A stretch of 5,761 nucleotides of DNA, taken from Flavobacteriaceae bacterium UBA6231 (GTDB lineage Bacteria > Bacteroidota > Bacteroidia > Flavobacteriales > Flavobacteriaceae). The DNA is taken from the NCBI GenBank assembly GCA_002441545.1, contig DJWL01000106.1, positions 1 to 5,761 on the forward strand, read 5' to 3'. Positions 5,530 through 5,761 of this stretch are shown here, piece by piece; position 1 is the stretch's first letter; each line of letters opens with the position of its first letter. The notes below the pieces were generated by a model that was not told where the DNA came from, searched no databases, and saw nothing but the letters and a program-made list of their open reading frames with translations. A program made the translations under genes and the position numbers.

Positions 5530-5759
5530 TTAAACCAAAATCCACTCACGGCGGTTCACGTACAAACGCTGGAAGAAAACCTAAACCAAACACGTTCACA
5601 ATTTCAAGAAACGTAACACACGAACACAAAGCTGAAGTAGACAGGTTACTTTATAATTTGCGCAAAGGAACTAATCTAACCATCCAATGCGCCAACGAAA
5701 CCGAATACAAATATTTAACCAACCACCTTGCTATTTTAAGAAGTGAGGTTAAAAATTAA
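5526..5759 (+). CDS. Small phage protein with GGxRxxAGRKPK N-terminus (77 aa)
   Basis: The protein begins MIKPKSTHGGSRTNAGRKPK. This basic GGxRxxAGR(K/P)PK motif is common at the N-terminus of phage proteins encoded beside or as the terminase small subunit, and resembles an AT-hook DNA-binding segment. The rest holds a probable helix (THEHKAEVDRLLYNLRKG, residues 31-48) and a second one (ETEYKYLTNHLAILRSEV, 58-75). At 77 residues it is shorter than most small terminases, so it is more likely a small DNA-binding protein or a reduced relative. It starts within the previous gene's stop (ATGA overlap) and its stop lies two bases from the window end. What follows downstream is not visible and would settle its role. 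Confidence 0.75.
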   Translation: MIKPKSTHGGSRTNAGRKPKPNTFTISRNVTHEHKAEVDRLLYNLRKGTNLTIQCANETEYKYLTNHLAILRSEVKN

Positions 5760-5761
5760 AA

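Overview
The window is strongly AT-rich. Both promoters that can be read in it have the Bacteroidota form (TTG, an 18-19 bp gap, then TAnnTTTG), and the genes start behind A-rich leaders rather than Shine-Dalgarno sites. All genes are short to medium, tightly packed or overlapping, and on the + strand. This fits a phage or prophage of a Bacteroidota host, most likely Flavobacterium-like. The content is a DNA replication module that leads towards what may be the start of a packaging region. The genus and the phage/prophage assignment are inferred.

Layout. Positions 3-293 hold the 3' end of an unrecognised gene with an acidic C-terminal tail, followed by a strong hairpin terminator (313-346). 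The non-coding stretch 294-556 is unusually structured. It contains a 12-bp inverted repeat, three abutting 9-bp GTGTACTNN units, a G6 run beside T-runs, an AT-rich CTATATA repeat pair, and a promoter (484-513). It is a candidate control region or replication origin for what follows.

The operon 557-4875 comes next: a 66-aa unknown protein, a 792-aa primase-helicase (BT4734/VirE-N-type archaeo-eukaryotic primase domain, PriCT-like region, SF3 helicase), a 432-aa SNF2/DEAD-type SF2 helicase, a 96-aa VRR-NUC nuclease (true start 4361, inside the helicase gene), and a 76-aa unknown protein. Every junction is overlapping or nearly so. The set resembles the VapE-type primase-helicase / VRR-NUC / SNF2-helicase module known in many siphophages, here with a Bacteroidota-type primase. 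Together these genes would prime, unwind and process replicating phage DNA. No DNA polymerase lies in the window.

A second promoter (4930-4958), with an AGATAAC/GTTATCT palindrome at the expected transcription start, drives a second cluster: a 114-aa unknown protein, a 49-aa protein, and a 77-aa protein with a GGxRxxAGRKPK N-terminus. A perfect 20-bp palindrome lies inside the 49-aa gene.

No tRNA, rRNA, CRISPR array, insertion sequence or integrase was found. Most of the window is a recognisable phage replication module. The parts least explained are the structured region 351-533, the 4964-4983 and 5429-5448 palindromes, and the five small unknown proteins.
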